From Eimeria necatrix (taxonomy: Eukaryota; Apicomplexa; Conoidasida; Eucoccidiorida; Eimeriidae): DNA of 45,880 nucleotides. Positions 24,175 to 34,318 of this stretch are shown here, piece after piece. The notes beneath the pieces are model-generated. The model did no database searches and was not told the DNA's origin. It saw only the letters and a program-made list of their open reading frames with translations. The stretch lies in assembly GCF_000499385.1 (NCBI RefSeq), contig NW_013655196.1, positions 1-45,880 on the forward strand, read 5' to 3'. The translations under genes and the position numbers were made by a program. The first letter of the stretch is position 1, and each line of letters starts with the position of its first letter.

Positions 24175-24294
24175 ATGAATCAGATGGCGACAGGAAAGCC
24201 CGTTGAGCAGAACGCATCGCCCGATCGTCCGGCCGAACCCACCAGCTACACTCCCGAGACACCAATGACGCAGAACAACATCATTTCAGCATAG
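24175..24294 (+). CDS. Candidate small ORF or exon, 39 aa
   Basis: This short frame starts with ATG and ends with TAG. The product is hydrophilic and disordered-looking, rich in P, T, N and E (MNQMATGKPVEQNASPDRPA, then EPTSYTPETPMTQNN). Its CpG content and third-position G/C are higher than in the flanking DNA. It is too short for a domain call. It may be a micro-protein, or the tail or first exon of a spliced gene. Confidence 0.25.
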   Translation: MNQMATGKPVEQNASPDRPAEPTSYTPETPMTQNNIISA

Positions 24295-24620
24295 ATGCAA
24301 GTATTATTTGATTGAAAAATTATGAAAAAGTGAGAGCCATTTGTGTAGACGTATTTAAAATTGTGGTCACTTTTCCCGTGGCATAACGCATCGCAAAAAG
24401 TTTTTAAAAGCTAAGCGGCATTTCAGACGGTCCTTGGCTATTGCTGCACCCACAATCTAGAGTACGTCGCATTGATAGTTGCACTTCAACTTGTGAACAA
24501 CACAGATAATGTTTCTGTGTACAACACCCATGAGCACAAGTGGGGCGTGCTGCAGGTTCATTCGGCGGATGTGGCATCTTCTTAAAAGCACCGAAGAACA
24601 CCACATGGGCAGGATACTCG

Positions 24621-24642
24621 CCCTATTTTCCAGAAAATAGGG
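24621..24642 (+). repeat. Short perfect hairpin
   Basis: CCCTATTTT and AAAATAGGG are perfectly complementary around a CCAG loop. There is no gene immediately upstream for which it could act as a terminator. It may be chance. Confidence 0.7.
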
Positions 24643-25271
24643 TACAAATCACCGCAGCAACCACAAGTTTCTCATCATGCTTGTAAAAGACTCTGTGGAG
24701 CAACAATCCATATCCGCTTCATGTCGCGTGTGCGGACCCGGGCCCTCAAGCGTCCAATAGTATGATCTTTTTTAGACGAGCCAGGCGTGATGGGAATATG
24801 CTGTAGAGACCAGGTGCTAATGCGTAGGCCACGGGAAGAACATAGGACTGAATCCTAAGGCAGCCAAATGATGCAAGCGAAACTGTTTAGCCGTCCATCA
24901 CGTGCTTCTGCATCCATCACATGCTCCTGCAGTTCAGCGTACAAGCTGTACGACCATATCACCAATTTGAAGACACTCAATCTTGGTCTAGCTTTTAGAA
25001 ATACTTTGCTTGCCATCGTGGACCATCAATGCAGTCTATAAGTAGACTTTCGCATGCAGCCTCAACCGGTAAAGTATCCCATCAGGATGCACCACAGGCG
25101 GTTAGATCTTAATTGGAAAACCCTTTAATGCCTCTTCCGTGATGGTGCTTATTTTGAAAAAAAAACAGAAGCCTGTTCATTCTGGAGCAGATGACCAGAC
25201 TGCTTTTCATTCTGCAAAGCTAAAGCACTCGGCCCTCGCATGTCCAGTCACAGCCAAATGACATTCTCAAA

Positions 25272-25301
25272 GCCACATAGCGAGACGCCACATAGCGAGA
25301 C
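25272..25301 (+). repeat. 15-bp tandem repeat, two copies
   Basis: GCCACATAGCGAGAC occurs twice in direct succession with no mismatch. Confidence 0.95.
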
Positions 25302-26027
25302 AGAAGGGAAAAATGGAAAAGCAGGAGAGCACAAGTTGGCTGTATAGTATTGCAGGTGCCATGGTGCTCTCCACTTGTTGCAGGCTTCCTGTTTCTCAAT
25401 AGGTGGGTACATCTTGATTGTTCGACTTGCCAAGGTGAGAGCGCTGCTGTGACAGCTTTAGATCAGGTTGAAGCGTCTGCAACGATCCTACAGAGGTGTG
25501 AAAGCTGAAATGTATATGACCGCAAGCGTAAGATTCCTCCCTCCAACCGAAGTGTTAAAGACTGCAAGCCTAAAATTTATCCAACAGCCTCACACAGGCG
25601 TGACATCACTTTAGTCACTCCAACTGCTTCATGCACGCTTCTCTGCAAATATGCCTGCCTCTATAAGCTTTATCACACCTTGGAATCTAGCTTTGTTTAC
25701 AAGTCCGAGCATTGCTGGCATTGAACGCCAGTCTTTGTACCTCGACACTGCAGAGCAAAATGCCTGTTATTTAACGCACAGCCTGCAAGCCCATGACGCA
25801 GTAATAATGCTAACAGTGAAGATTCAGCTCACAGTGATTCATCGTGAACTTCTGCAGAAGCACACTTGCGCAAACATTTTGGAAGGCAAGTGAACCACAG
25901 TGCGGGCCAACAATCCTCAACCCAGCGGATCTTTCGTCAGCACGTACCACATGGGCACATCGTTACAACTGTACATCATTTCGACTGCTAAAAAACAATG
26001 GCTACGTTTACCATGTGCTAGCACTTT

Positions 26028-26213
26028 TTGCCAAGTGGAAGGTGGTCAGTGCGCTACGAGGTCCAGGACAAAATGATTTCAAAAACCAACAAACGAAAGG
26101 CCGTGAGTCACAGCAATATGCTGCAGTGGGGTGAGCCAATTATCACCTACGGGAAAGACGTTTCTACAGTGCATAGAGACCGTGTTCAAACATTCGCTTC
26201 AAATGCATGCTGA
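26028..26213 (+). CDS. Candidate exon, unknown product
   Basis: This 61-codon frame has a balanced, hydrophilic composition (WSVRYEVQDKMISKTNKRKA, then GEPIITYGKDVSTVHRDRVQ). An ATG at 26073 lies in the context ACAAAATG, so the coding part may start there (46 aa). No family is recognised. A longer frame in another phase overlaps it (25844-26134). I prefer this one on residue composition only. Confidence 0.22.
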   Translation: MPSGRWSVRYEVQDKMISKTNKRKAVSHSNMLQWGEPIITYGKDVSTVHRDRVQTFASNAC

Positions 26214-26418
26214 ACGCAAGCATCCTTTGGCCGAACGGCTGAACATCAATCGGCAAGTACGGCCTCCAGCAAACCAATAAACAGCAGCGAGAGAAAAGCA
26301 GATTGGCACACATAGGCACAACCCCAAAACCCTGGAGGTCCTTACTCTGAAGCAGGTTAACTCCAGCTTGGATCATAAGAAAATGCAAGGCGCAGGCTGT
26401 GCATGCGATGAGTGAATA

Positions 26419-26620
26419 CACAGAAAGTCGCTGCTGCTGCCGCAGCTTTTGTATGCAAGATCCCGCCATGCAGCTAAAGCAAAGTGGCTGCTGCGTACCT
26501 TTCTGCTGCTGCTACTCCTGCCATCTCTTCAAGAAGCGCCGCCAGCCTCATAACCAGGCACGCCGCTCCAGCTGCCGCTGCTGCTACCAGTGTCCTCGTG
26601 GTGTTGGTAACGCTTTACAC
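26419..26620 (+). repeat. CTG/TGC triplet-rich patch
   Basis: This patch of imperfect CTG/TGC/GCC triplets gives a cysteine-rich frame on the + strand (CCCRSF, FCCCYSC, RCCYQC). The triplets are interrupted and do not form a pure microsatellite. Eimeria genomes are known for CAG-type triplets encoding runs of A, Q, S, L or C. I take this patch only as a hint of similar biology. Confidence 0.5.
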
Positions 26621-26628
26621 AGCAGCTG

Positions 26629-26820
26629 CTAATACGCCCTGCTTGGTAGTATCGCGCTAGCACAGGGTAATATAAAAGAGTTTGGGGGATGCCGTTCTGC
26701 ATTGACACAATCTGGTGCTAGTTCACTTCTGGAGCGCCTGATGTAGATTGGAGCGACACCAGCAGCTGCTGCTGCTGCTTCGATCGAAGCCTTCCAGACT
26801 ACTGAACTCAAACGCAGCAC
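26629..26820 (-). CDS. Weak ORF with a short alanine run
   Basis: A 63-codon frame on the - strand contains six alanines in a row (IEAAAAAAGVAPIYIRRSRS), encoded by the CTG repeats at about 26758-26779. It starts at an ATG at 26820 or may be an internal exon. No domain is recognised. The repeat-encoded alanine run is the only feature, and the frame may be chance. Confidence 0.15.
   Translation of the reverse strand: MLRLSSVVWKASIEAAAAAAGVAPIYIRRSRSELAPDCVNAERHPPNSFILPCASAILPSRAY
26758..26790 (+). repeat. CTG run and 14-bp palindrome
   Basis: A short CTG run (GCTGCTGCTGCTGCT) is followed by the self-complementary GCTTCGATCGAAGC at 26777-26790. Confidence 0.8.
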
Positions 26821-26883
26821 TGCTCTAGGAGCAAACGGTGTTTAAGCGCGAGGAACTTTGCTGAGTGAGCAAGTGTCAACGTC

Positions 26884-27141
26884 ATGATACCCAACCATCC
26901 ATATGTCGACGCGAACTGCACTTTTAAAGCCTTCATGCGTGGAATCATCTCCTACAGTAGTTTCGCATCATCTCCAGACCAAACATGCGCAATACAACAC
27001 CTTGTTCCGGCGGTACTTGGAAGCCTTTTATTCGCAGCATCGACGTTGAAGCGCACTCGAGTGTCTACACACCACAGCTATGAATATAGCACTCCCAGCT
27101 ACACTTTGAAGCACATAAAGTGCATGACTGAAGGCATATGA
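26884..27141 (+). CDS. Weak candidate CDS, 85 aa
   Basis: This ATG-started frame begins MIPNHPYVDANCTFKAFMRG. A mildly hydrophobic segment (HLVPAVLGSLLFAASTL) lies near residues 43-59, followed by a hydrophilic tail. It might be a single-span membrane peptide or an exon. No family is recognised and there are no flanking splice signals that I trust. Confidence 0.18.
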   Translation: MIPNHPYVDANCTFKAFMRGIISYSSFASSPDQTCAIQHLVPAVLGSLLFAASTLKRTRVSTHHSYEYSTPSYTLKHIKCMTEGI

Positions 27142-27554
27142 GCTGACGCTTGATGCTTTGAAATCACCTGGCCAAATCTTTCGCGCTTACACCCTGTGAA
27201 GCCGTCAGCAGGCAGCCGCACGTTCCTCCTTCCTTTAACCAGACAACTTCATGCAGACAAAACACGGTACGCACCCCAGATTCTATGGTTCACCCGATGC
27301 CCTCACACGCACTTGCCCGCATATCCGATGCTTCTCGATAGCATTGTCCTGCCACACTCTGCTCACAAGACAAGCACTATCGTTTTTTGCTACGTTGGCG
27401 CAGCATAAGTGCTATCCTTTCATACTGGCGTATAGACTACTACGCAATCTTTAATACTGCGGGTGCCTTCATATGATGCTACAACCTCCCCATTCTGTCG
27501 CTTCACTTTTTCATGTGACACTTAGCATCTCTAGCGCTTCGACTTCTTACGCAG
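27142..27554. other. No gene recognised
   Basis: This is a short intergenic-like stretch of T/C-rich sequence before the 120-bp repeat. Nothing is supported. Confidence 0.4.
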
Positions 27555-27789
27555 CTCACCCATAGAATCGCAAAGTTGTGTGCAGTCAAACCTATCTCCT
27601 ATAGGACAAATTAAAGCGTGTGAGCTGAAGTTAAGATCACCTGCAGAGGCGCCAGGAAGGCGAAAGCTCCTACGCTCACCCATGCAGTCGCAACGTTGTA
27701 TGCAGTCGAACCTATTTCCTATAGGACAAATTAAAGCGTGTGAGCTGAAGTTAAGATCACCTGCAGAGGCACCAGAAAGGCGAAAGACC
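27555..27789 (+). repeat. 120-bp tandem duplication, about 90% identical
   Basis: Two units of 120 bases each contain TCACCCAT, GTGCAGTC/ATGCAGTC, CCTATAGGACAAATTAAAGC, then ACCTGCAGAGGC. The period is a multiple of three, so frames stay open on both strands across the junction (+ 27580-27879, with MQSNL-PIGQIKACELKLRS twice; - 27531-27797, with GASAGDLNFSSHALICPIG twice). I do not see a reason to prefer either strand as coding. Confidence 0.93.
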
Positions 27790-27917
27790 CTAAACAATGC
27801 AGGAATTGAAGTCTTGCCCCGCTCCGCACTCTCCGAGATGATTTGTCAACTTATACTTCCATGGGGCTCGCGCCTCTGAAAGCTACACTGCACTTTTCAA
27901 GGCCCCATACCTGTGTG

Positions 27918-27990
27918 CATGTAAGAGGGAATTGAACCCACACTACTGTGGTCCGTAGCCACATGCCCTTCCACCTTTGGCTATTTGTTC
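27918..27990 (-). tRNA. tRNA-Arg(ACG)-like sequence, probably pseudogene or SINE head
   Basis: Read on the - strand, this has a 5-bp anticodon stem (TGTGG/CCACA) around the 7-base loop CTACGGA, with T33 and anticodon ACG at 27954-27956. A 5-base variable loop and a T arm with the canonical loop TTCAATT and an exact B-box core (GGTTCAATTCC) follow. The D arm starts TAGCC and pairs at three positions with GGGC. The 7-base acceptor arms, however, do not pair (about three of seven). The internal promoter boxes are intact but the acceptor is not, which fits a tRNA pseudogene or a tRNA-derived SINE better than a working tRNA. Confidence 0.45.
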
Positions 27991-29231
27991 CGCAAGTCCA
28001 TCAACTTAGAATGCTGTCGCAAATGCAGCGGCTCCACACAAATCGACCAGCCAACACACGCAAAATGCTATAAGTCGGCTTCGCACTTATTTCTCGAGCG
28101 GGCACCGACGCGCGGACGCAACTGCAGTTGTCTGGATGGTCCGAAGCTTCAGGGGTGTAGGACATCATTCGAGTCTCCCAAGCGTGCTTCCTCTGCAAGT
28201 CTGTAAAAATCCCTCACGTCACTACATCCACATATTGTATCTAAACAGCCTAAATCATAGCGCATACATGTGTTGAAGCATCTTGGAACATGTGCCAAGG
28301 CAAAATGACTTTTGCATAAGGCTGAACTACTCTCCTTCCTACAATGTTAAGCCTTCACATTCATGGTGGCAAGTGACGATACGTCAGCCTCCCCTTTATC
28401 AAATCTCTCGCATCCTTACTGCTCGCCACGTGCCCATTGTTTGTTGCAACTTCAAACTACCTGTGACAAATCGTTCGAGTGTCGATGTTCAGTTGAAACC
28501 TCAAGTTGCGTGTTCCTACTGAAGAAACCTACCCTCTGCGGGAAAGACAGTTGCGTGTTTCTCTGGGTACCAGCATTACACAGGAATCTAGCACTTCAAG
28601 CACTCGGTGCTTTCCGACGTGTCTGCTTTGGTACAGGTTGCGGCAGTTCGCTGTCTACATGAAACCATTTCTGGTCTTGCTTCGAAAGCCAAGCAAAAGC
28701 AAAACTTCTGCATGCCGAATGCCCCCTCTCCTGAAACAATTCAGGTTTTCTGTGTGATGGTGTCCGCTGTATCAGCATTTCGCTCTAAGTCGCAGCGCAT
28801 CTTCGTGCAGTGCCGCGTCCTTAGAGCAAGCACGTGATGAGAGCCTTCATGGAGCATCATTCGACAACTGCTTCAGTTGCGGGCCGCTAAAGGGTCTCTA
28901 GACTTTCAGCACTCTTCAGCGAACTGATTCTTGGCACCGCCACACGATACCAAGCGTCCCTTCATGCATGCCACTGTGTGCACTCATGTGTGAACGGCGT
29001 CGCAACCACACTTCTCAGCAGATGCGGGCTTCAGCGCAAAACCGCTACCGCGCCACAGGTACTACAGCCGGTACCCACTCTCTTAGAGACAGATGGAAGC
29101 GTCTTTTCGCCGCTGTTCACCTGCATTGCACTAATGAACAGGGTGACAGTATGGCGTATGAAGTCTTCTTGATTTGATACGTTGAAGAGCGAACAGCACA
29201 TGCGTCAAATTTTGAACATACGCATGCAGGC
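27991..29231. other. No gene recognised
   Basis: Several frames of 60-100 codons overlap in different phases, with no domain and no clear splice sites. If the tRNA-like element heads a SINE on the - strand, its body would lie below 27918, not here. Confidence 0.35.
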
Positions 29232-29729
29232 ATGTGCGGAAGCTCCTGTCTGAACCACCCTTATGCATACCGAAATGTTCAATTCATCTGTCAGGGACGT
29301 CCCCATCTTTTCCTGTCAGTGTCCCTGACTTTCAGCTACGTCACTGTTCCATATCGCAATCCTCTGCAAATTCGAAGCCACCATAGCCGTTATACTAGCA
29401 ACTACAACAAACTAGAGCAAAGCCATGAACAACACACATTACTGTGCCCTTTAGTCATGCTGTCTGCTGTTGTCAAAGACCTCTTTTCCGCTCTGCCAGG
29501 ACTTCCGCGCACTTCTCCTAAGACGCTTTCAATAGCACCGGAAGCCCCAAAGTCCCCTGAAACATTTTACGTACAGACGGCATTACAGAGGTCCGGCCAG
29601 CCGGCTGCCCTCGCAGTGGTCAGCGTAGGCCACTTGCTCACTTGTCAAAACTCTGCAACATGTAATATCCAGCCAGTAAGCGAAGCTTTTGACGCTACGT
29701 TGCTTTGGCATATCGACGCGGCCTCTTAG
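29232..29729 (+). CDS. Weak candidate CDS, 165 aa, unknown
   Basis: This ATG-started frame begins MCGSSCLNHPYAYRNVQFIC. The C-terminal half is richer in P, A, S and E (PRTSPKTLSIAPEAPKSPET), which looks like disordered linker sequence. No domain, signal peptide or membrane span was identified. It is the longest + strand frame in its neighbourhood but is within the chance range. Confidence 0.2.
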   Translation: MCGSSCLNHPYAYRNVQFICQGRPHLFLSVSLTFSYVTVPYRNPLQIRSHHSRYTSNYNKLEQSHEQHTLLCPLVMLSAVVKDLFSALPGLPRTSPKTLSIAPEAPKSPETFYVQTALQRSGQPAALAVVSVGHLLTCQNSATCNIQPVSEAFDATLLWHIDAAS

Positions 29730-30547
29730 CAATTCATAGTGTGCAAATTAAAATCAAAAAACCGAAGCAGTGCCAGCAACGTAACCTCTAAATATCTAAT
29801 TTTACTGTAGCAGGTCCTTGACGTCCCAGTAGGCTTGCCCTCTCCATGCTTGGCTTGCCATCGGCCAAGAAGGACCCTGTGCAAATTCCTCTATGTATGT
29901 GAGTCACTAAACGGTAACTTTTGATCCTCCAGCACTCCAGAAGACGCTGCCCCACAAAATTAAGTGGTTACAGAAGCATGTGGTTATTTTCATGTCTGCA
30001 TGCATGAATGTTGACCATGCAGATATGGGCATAGCTATGCAACTTCGTTGAGAATGAGAGAACCGCCGCGTTTGTAGATCCAGACGCTCACTCGCTTAAA
30101 CGTGCTCTCCGTGTGGCTTTTTCACCCGTTGAGCTTGTGAAAAGTGTGGTGGGCAAGGCAGTTTATGTATAAATATTCAGTGACTTGCACGTTAGCTTCT
30201 TTCAGCAAACGCAGCACTTGTTTGGCCCGCACAGGTATTTTCTTTGCCGCCCCCTCAATCGCAGAGCAGGTAAAACATGCTTGTGCATTGGTAACTCAAA
30301 CAATCACTTTTATCGTGGGGCCATAGCAACAGATGTACCACGCTTTTTCACCATTTTCAAAGCATATGTGCAAAGTAGTTCAAAGCACGAAACTGCTTCA
30401 CTGTGCATTTGTTTTACAACCATAGTTTGCTTTGAAGCGTCAATGCTCGTCAGCAGCGGGCAACGAGAAACGTAGCATAATCCTCTTCAGAGCTGTACTC
30501 TTAAACAAACGGTTTTTGAGGGCATTACTGTTTGTTGGCAACTGTAG
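29730..30547. other. No gene recognised; ends in acceptor-like sequence
   Basis: No exon is seen. The last bases, TTGTTGGCAACTGTAG, form a plausible splice acceptor for the segment that follows. Confidence 0.35.
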
Positions 30548-30997
30548 CAAATATCGGAACTTGAAGGCGAGTACTTTCGCAGAATCCAGTCTAAGTCTCA
30601 AGCCATAGGCCGCGGCACCCGCAGCAGCGATTCCTCACGCTTTTTTCGCAGCTCAGCGAGTGCCAAACATACAAAAAATGCGAAATCGAAGCCTGTCGCT
30701 ATTCGCCACAGTGGCCTTCCGCTCGCTAAAGCTTGCGTGGTGCTGGCTGTTGAACACAGTATGATGGGAATGCCAGCACTAGCACGCTTCAGTACAGATG
30801 CACAAGCGTTCAAGCCATATATAGACTTCAAAGTTTTTCAAGGTCTGCTCGCTGAAGTGAAGATCATGCTCGCAAGTCAAGGCGCTTACTCTCTGGAAGA
30901 CGGAGGCCAGCACTCATCATGGCCTCAATCTTCCCAGAAGTCAAACCTAGTTATTCTGGAGCATGGTGCTCATCAAACCATAGAGCATTCAGTTTCA
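30548..30997 (+). CDS. Candidate internal exon, 150 codons, unknown
   Basis: The segment is open for exactly 150 codons between an acceptor-like TGTAG and a donor-like CA/GTAAGG at 30998, in phase 0 at both ends. The translation begins QISELEGEYFRRIQSKSQAI, has a basic S/K/R-rich part, then a part with hydrophobic spacing typical of folded protein (SGLPLAKACVVLAVEHSMMG and KVFQGLLAEVKIMLASQGAY). No family is recognised. The frame stays open to 31069 if unspliced. I rate it the best internal-exon candidate in the window, but I cannot find its partner exons by eye. Confidence 0.32.
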
Positions 30998-33405
30998 GTA
31001 AGGGGTCACTACTTGCTGTATTTACGGATGTTCTGCAAAAATTTGTCCAGCTGGCCATTGTGCAAGTGAGAATAGTTTTCTGTCCTCATGTCTGCATTGA
31101 GCTATGACAGCAACATATAGTAAAAACAGATTCATTCACACAAGTTGCAAATTCGTTGAAGTATTAGTTTTTGAATTTAGAGGCCTCCTTGTTGCCTTGC
31201 CGCATCCTTTTCCCATGCGCCACTCGCTGTGCTGATTTCATGGCACTTTATAATCCATTCATGCAATCCTGTTGTTTTCAGTACGTAAGTGCAGCTACAG
31301 AGGACTGAGACATCGCCTTCCCTCAACAAAACATAAGTACCCTCAGACGCCTGCTGACACAGGCAGCACTGCACGCGTTCTCCACTGCAAGAAGTCTCAC
31401 CGATGTCAGCGCTGAGTAAAAAGGTCTCTATAAAAGAACTGCCCGTGTTTCCTACCCGAGAAAACAGACTTCTAGCGCTTCGCTTTGTCGGGGTGTTTCT
31501 CTGCACCGCGCGCATTGAAAAGCTAGCTTTTCAACTGGAGCGCTTCGTCAGTCTTGCAAAATACTGGGACTCTCTAACTGCGCAGTTCCAAACACTTGCG
31601 CAGATGCGATCATTCACGGGGACCCTGCTCGTCTGCCGACAAAAACGTCAACGGTACTAACGCTGCTTAGCGAGAAGGACTTTCTAGCGCATTATCCTCC
31701 ACTACTGAATTTGCATATCTGCGCGGGGAAAGCCAGAGGTCATGCAGCGAGAAGACATTGGATCTCACTGCCTGCCAGGCAAGCGAGCGGCTTTTCTACG
31801 CCAACACTACTTGCATGCTGTGGATGCAAATCCCCCTAGACGCACACTTCTGTGTCCACAGCCTGCAGAATAGAGGTTACTTTGCTGCATACACATGCTG
31901 CCTCCTACTTATGCTCTATTTCCGCTGGGTGGTCCCAGCACGTGTAGGAGCCCTGCAAATTTGCCTACACAAACGTCATTGCTCCAAAAACACTATTGTT
32001 CTTTGCGAACGACATTACTCCACATTCATTAAGGATCTCCAGTCAAGTTAGGGAAACGGCTATGCCTTTAGGTAACGACGCCCTCCTGTGTAACAGTGCA
32101 GTCATCAAACCCAGATCCAAGTAATCAAGAGGCAACATACAAATATATTAAACGGCAACTTGAACTCGACACTGCAGGCCGCTTGCAGGTAGATGCAATA
32201 TACTTCACACGATTTCCCTTCACCCTAGTTCAAGTGAGCCGTTAGAGCGCAAAGCTCCCCCTCAAACAGTCGACTGAGATCAGGCAAAAAGCTGCAGCGT
32301 ACTCCCTGCGCTCCTGCCTGAAGTTTCATGCAGTGGTTTTTGTTTTGCATACTTTCAACTACCAAGCTGCGGATGATGTCGCACACCCAATGTTTGCGCG
32401 CTCACCATACCTCGCGCCAAAGGCATTGACTATACGTTTTTTCCGTCCTTTGTTCAGTGAAGATGTTTCAATAGGGACTGCAGGAGTACGACTATGACGA
32501 AGTACATCTGTCGCAACAAATGCACAGCTTAAAGCTTATACCTTGCCAGAACTTGCAAATGCATGTCGGCAACGCAATTGCCTTTTGTTTCAACATTCCA
32601 TCCACTCAGGAGAGATTCCCCGCTTCTGTGCGTTCATACCTTTCTTCATAGTTTTCTACAGTTTCATCTCAGCGAAGCTAACGCCAGATGCTAGGCTGCA
32701 TTTGCAACGCCACAAAACACAAATTGTCACACTCTGTTTACTCCTTTGTCATGCATGCAACAGAGTGCTTCCCTTTTTCACACACGTGCCACGCAGAAAG
32801 GCGAGTCAATCGCATGAGGCATCATACCTACGGATTGACAGTGTTCTTCCCCGTTTGTTGACCAAAATTCTCCGTCAAAAGCGAAGAACTTGTTCCAAAC
32901 AATAGCTAAAACCCCATTCTTCCAACGCGAAGAAGGTCCAGAGTTCGGACGGCATGATTCGCTCATGCAGAGTAGTGTTTACACACATATGAGTCTCACA
33001 GTATCATTACAGCTGGAGTTCTGCATGCCGTAGCCCGTCAAAAATCCGTCTTCCCGTTCATTCAGCATTTAGACAGTATCATACGTATATTACTGAGCCC
33101 TGCCATTCCGCAACAGCTTCGCCATATGTGACAATGGCCACAACCACTCCAACAAGGAGGATCAAGTCTTTGCGGGCAAGTTGGCGTCTCCATTAGCGCC
33201 CCTTTTTCCATCGCCGCATTGGAATAAGTTGCCAATTCGCTCATTTAACGAAACACTTCCGAAGCCTACAGTACGTTCGTTAGTTCCGACACCCACGTTG
33301 GAGCAGCATATGTCATAAGGCAGCAATACTAAACTGTGGACCTACTCTCTGTGCCGCTGCCTGAGGACGTAATTGCGGTACGGCGGGTGAGTAAGCATTG
33401 CCGCT
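30998..33405. other. No gene recognised
   Basis: The frames of 97-120 codons at 31177-31515 (-), 31758-32051 (+) and 32543-32905 (+) are of random-looking composition, with no domain. Nothing else is supported. Confidence 0.35.
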
Positions 33406-33729
33406 ATGCGCCCACTACTTCGTCTCGCCAGCAAGAGAGAGCCTTTTGAAAACTCGATGCTGGTTGAGCAACACAAACATTCTGCTGCCCACCTGAACAA
33501 AGATCGGCACGATCTCCTTCGTGAAGTGCGTTCGCTACGCGGTCAACCCACTGAACAGCACCGATTTATGTGTCCAGCGTATTCTTCACCCGATGCGCAG
33601 GTCGGCTACGCTGTACTCATTTTCGTCAGGCCAACAAAGGTTATGAGACAGAGCAAATCTACGCAGGCCAGCTGGAGAAACATCGTTACTCTACTGTCAC
33701 TCAGCGTCGGCGTATATAAAACCTCGTAG
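33406..33729 (+). CDS. Candidate CDS or exon, 107 aa, unknown
   Basis: This ATG-started frame has strongly charged N-terminal two-thirds (MRPLLRLASKREPFENSMLV, then NKDRHDLLREVRSLRGQPTE), which could form a helix. It ends with a mildly hydrophobic tail (IVTLLSLSVGVYKTS). A donor-like GGGTGAGTAAG lies just upstream at about 33385 and an acceptor-like CTCGCCAG near 33430, so the true exon might start there instead. No family is recognised. Confidence 0.28.
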   Translation: MRPLLRLASKREPFENSMLVEQHKHSAAHLNKDRHDLLREVRSLRGQPTEQHRFMCPAYSSPDAQVGYAVLIFVRPTKVMRQSKSTQASWRNIVTLLSLSVGVYKTS

Positions 33730-34126
33730 CGTGTATAGGAATACACGTGTATTCAGAGTGGCTTTTCTAGCAAGCAAATTTCTGGTCTGTTGTTCATCCA
33801 GGTTTCTTCACACCTTTGCGAAGCTGAAGAAAATAAAGCAGCTTTTCACACATCAGTAGCAGGAGCGACGCTCCACAACAGCATCTTGCCCGAATAGGCT
33901 TGATCGAAACAAAGCCAAGTCTTAACTTTCTAGCATGTTCCTGTCCTTCAATATTCCATACGGTATCGCTTTACTCAGCAGGAATGATCTCAGTCAGGTG
34001 TTTCTCATGTCATCCAGATATTCTGCAGGTGCGTTTAAACCTCCATGCCTGTACTCAGCTTTTAAAAAGTCATGAAGGAACCTATTCTGCTTATTCTCTG
34101 TAAATGTCACTCTCTTACTTGTTTCG
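33730..34126. other. No gene recognised
   Basis: T-rich sequence with short frames only. It contains the polypyrimidine tract CACTCTCTTACTTGTTTCG, which leads into the next candidate exon. Confidence 0.35.
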
Positions 34127-34318
34127 TTGGCATCGGCACTCAAAAGTGGAGATATGCGCCGTCATCCACGGTTCACGCGAATCCATGTGGACGCGCAGGC
34201 CAGCAGCACTTTTCTACAAACGCCACAGAGCAGCACTTTAAAAGTTTTGCGGCAGGAAGATGCCAATCAGCTGCCAGCAACTAAGCGTTCCCATTCCTAC
34301 GCAGCTCGTATTTTTTAG
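34127..34318 (+). CDS. Candidate terminal exon, unknown
   Basis: The open segment follows a pyrimidine-rich tract, with a possible acceptor at about 34146 (CTCAAAAG/TGG). The translation is hydrophilic and protein-like (KSGDMRRHPRFTRIHVDAQA, then TLKVLRQEDANQLPATKRSH) and ends at TAG. No domain is recognised. There is no ATG near the beginning of the frame, so it would have to be spliced. Confidence 0.22.
   Translation: MASALKSGDMRRHPRFTRIHVDAQASSTFLQTPQSSTLKVLRQEDANQLPATKRSHSYAARIF

Larger units (their letters stand above)
24295..26027. other. No gene recognised; two small repeats
   Basis: There is no convincing exon. The stretch contains a short perfect hairpin at 24621-24642 and a 15-base tandem duplication at 25272-25301. 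A run of nine A occurs near 25157. Confidence 0.4.
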
